Shown here in pieces: positions 51,835-53,123 of a DNA stretch of 53,123 bases. The notes below the pieces were generated by a model that was not told the DNA's origin, ran no database searches, and was given only the letters and a program-made list of their open reading frames with translations. Source of the DNA: Paenilisteria newyorkensis (GTDB lineage: Bacteria > Bacillota > Bacilli > Lactobacillales > Listeriaceae); NCBI RefSeq assembly GCF_000766145.1, contig NZ_JNFB01000018.1:1-53123 (forward strand), given 5' to 3'. A program made the translations under genes and the position numbers. Each line of letters starts with the position of its first letter. The stretch's first letter is position 1.

Positions 51835-52778
51835 TTTATCGGCTCTCTCTCATCGTTGTATTCTTCGACAAAGTATAACGGACGACCTTTCACTTCATTA
51901 AAAATCCGACCCAAATATTCTCCGATAATCCCAATCGAAATCAGCTGAATTCCACCTAAGAATAAAATAACTATCATCAGCGTTGGGAAACCTTCGACGG
52001 CATTCCCTGTTACAAGCGTTGCGATGAATATGTATATCATATAAATAAAAGCAGCGATCGATACGATAAATCCTAAGATGGAGGAAATTTTGAGCGGTGT
52101 TGTGGTGAATGATGTCATCCCTTCCAAAGCAAGGTTAAATAGCGAACCGTAGTTCCATTTTGTTTCGCCAGCTAGGCGTGGGGCAGCATCGAATTCAATT
52201 TCGACTTTCTTGAATCCCATCCAACTGTAGAGACCTTTAGAGTAGCGTTGTGTTTCCCGTAATTTTTTGAGCGCATCGATACAACGACGGTCAAGCAAGC
52301 GGAAATCACCAGCATCTGGAAGAACCGGGGTTTTCGACATTTTTTGAAGCAGTTGATAATATTTTTTCGAAGTATATTTTTTCAGCCATGTTTCGCCTTC
52401 ACGAATTTTCCGTTTTGCGTAAACATCCTCATAGCCTTGTTCCCATAAAACCAACATTTCTGGAATCAGCTCCGGCGGATGTTGCAAATCAGCATCCATC
52501 GTCACCATCGCGTCGCCCTTCGCGTAATCAAATCCCGCAGCCATCGCGACTTCTTTCCCATAATTCCGAGCAAGATCCACGTAAGAAACCCGGGAATCCT
52601 TGGCACGCAATTCCTTCATAATCTGAACCGAATTATCCGAACTACCGTCATTGATGAACAGAAGCTCATAATCATAACGATCCGAAACCGTGGCCATAAC
52701 TTCCTTTATGCGATCGTATAAATGTGGAAGTACCTCACTTTCGTTATAAGCAGGTACCGAGATTGTTATTAATTTCAT
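51831..52778 (-). CDS. Polyprenyl-phosphate glycosyltransferase (GtrB/CsbB-like GT2)
   Basis: 315 residues. The GT-A domain (about 1-225) has ISVPAYNESEVLPHLYDRI, INDGSSDNS and the metal motif MDADLQHPPE. Two C-terminal membrane helices (about 230-255 and 265-290) follow, as in CsbB/GtrB/DPM-type enzymes. It loads a sugar onto undecaprenyl phosphate in the inner leaflet. It is first in the three-gene glycosylation operon. AUG 52778 is preceded by GAGGATGTAG. Confidence 0.9.
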   Translation of the reverse strand: MKLITISVPAYNESEVLPHLYDRIKEVMATVSDRYDYELLFINDGSSDNSVQIMKELRAKDSRVSYVDLARNYGKEVAMAAGFDYAKGDAMVTMDADLQHPPELIPEMLVLWEQGYEDVYAKRKIREGETWLKKYTSKKYYQLLQKMSKTPVLPDAGDFRLLDRRCIDALKKLRETQRYSKGLYSWMGFKKVEIEFDAAPRLAGETKWNYGSLFNLALEGMTSFTTTPLKISSILGFIVSIAAFIYMIYIFIATLVTGNAVEGFPTLMIVILFLGGIQLISIGIIGEYLGRIFNEVKGRPLYFVEEYNDEREPIK

Positions 52779-53123
52779 ATTTCACTACATCCTCATTGTT
52801 TTTTTACATACTTAATTAGTATAACAGAAAAGATTTATTCATAAAAGGAAAGACTTGAATTAGAGTGGATAAAAATAGGTTCCAACACGAGGGTGGAAAA
52901 TCCGTTGATACTAATCAACTTTTGTCCCATCCTCTTCATGGCTAATAATATGCGGAAACTGGCACGCCTCGCGTGCCCAAAAGCAAAAAATACGCACCAA
53001 AAATCTGAATTTAGATTTTTGATGCGTATTTTTCTAAGTCAGAGAAGGGTTTGTCAAGAAAAGTGTGTAATTAAGAAATAGAAATATAATGCGACACACG
53101 ATTCTCAAGGGAATCCAAAGGCT
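52779..53123. other. Gene-free right edge
   Basis: I see no convincing gene. The stretch holds the presumed promoter region of the GT2 operon (AT-rich, about 52800-52860) and one strong terminator (52985-53033). The last 90 bp are not informative. Confidence 0.5.
52985..53033. terminator. Strong hairpin terminator at the right edge
   Basis: AAAAAATACGCA and TGCGTATTTTT form the base, and AAAAATCT/AGATTTTT continues the stem with one bulged pair. It can act in both directions and probably ends a gene beyond the window that runs leftwards. Confidence 0.75.

Overview
The window reads as a chromosome segment of a Listeriaceae bacterium, probably a Listeria species other than L. monocytogenes. 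The evidence is the gene order. A cell-wall teichoic acid block (tarI, tarJ, tagD, several glycerophosphotransferases, galU and a surface glucosaminidase) runs into pncB, nadE and guaA, as in the lmo1076-lmo1096 region of L. monocytogenes recalled from general knowledge. GW-module autolysins, a GtcA-type flippase and an integrated element at the 3' end of guaA fit the same picture. No sequence search was possible, so the species is not settled.

Layout. Positions 1-230 look like the promoter and leader of an rRNA operon transcribed leftwards out of the window. Positions 230-15200 are ordinary chromosome: an HD phosphohydrolase, an ABC ATPase, pepT, a DUF1697 gene, exoA, two neighbouring GH73 glucosaminidases (the second broken by an in-frame TGA), a zincin-like membrane protein, a MerR/GyrI pair, a secreted GH85 glycosidase, a uracil-DNA glycosylase-family gene, a tandem DUF606 membrane pair, a CorA-type channel and a HAD phosphatase.

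Positions 15277-29265 are an AT-rich integrated element of about 14 kb in the 3' end of guaA. It is bounded by a 14-bp direct repeat that overlaps the guaA stop codon. It has a tyrosine recombinase, a small excisionase-like gene, an XRE repressor with an operator array, a relaxase, MobC, a second ribbon-helix-helix mobilisation protein and a candidate oriT, but no type IV secretion genes. It therefore looks like an integrative mobilizable element (IME). Its cargo is defensive: a Hachiman pair (hamA nuclease and hamB helicase) and a SIR2-HerA pair. Two related XRE-domain proteins lie directly upstream of SIR2-HerA, and an unrecognised three-gene operon with a divergent XRE regulator lies between the two defence modules.

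Positions 29254-36317 hold guaA, a PTS IIB-like gene, a monooxygenase-fold gene, nadE and pncB (NAD salvage), then a two-component system. Positions 36473-52778 are cell-envelope genes: tagD, two TagB/TagF-type transferases, a GT2, tarJ, tarI, a GT2-glycerophosphotransferase fusion, galU on the opposite strand, a six-PA14 glucosaminidase with an odd start, and a three-part membrane glycosylation cassette (GT2, GtcA flippase, GT-C-like protein). CDP-glycerol and CDP-ribitol made by TagD and TarI feed the transferases. The cassette would decorate the finished polymer with sugar.

Two long gene-free stretches (11050-11436 and 40630-41245) share a structured repeat family whose stems show compensatory changes. 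This and the regulatory layout of the element are the least explained parts of the window.
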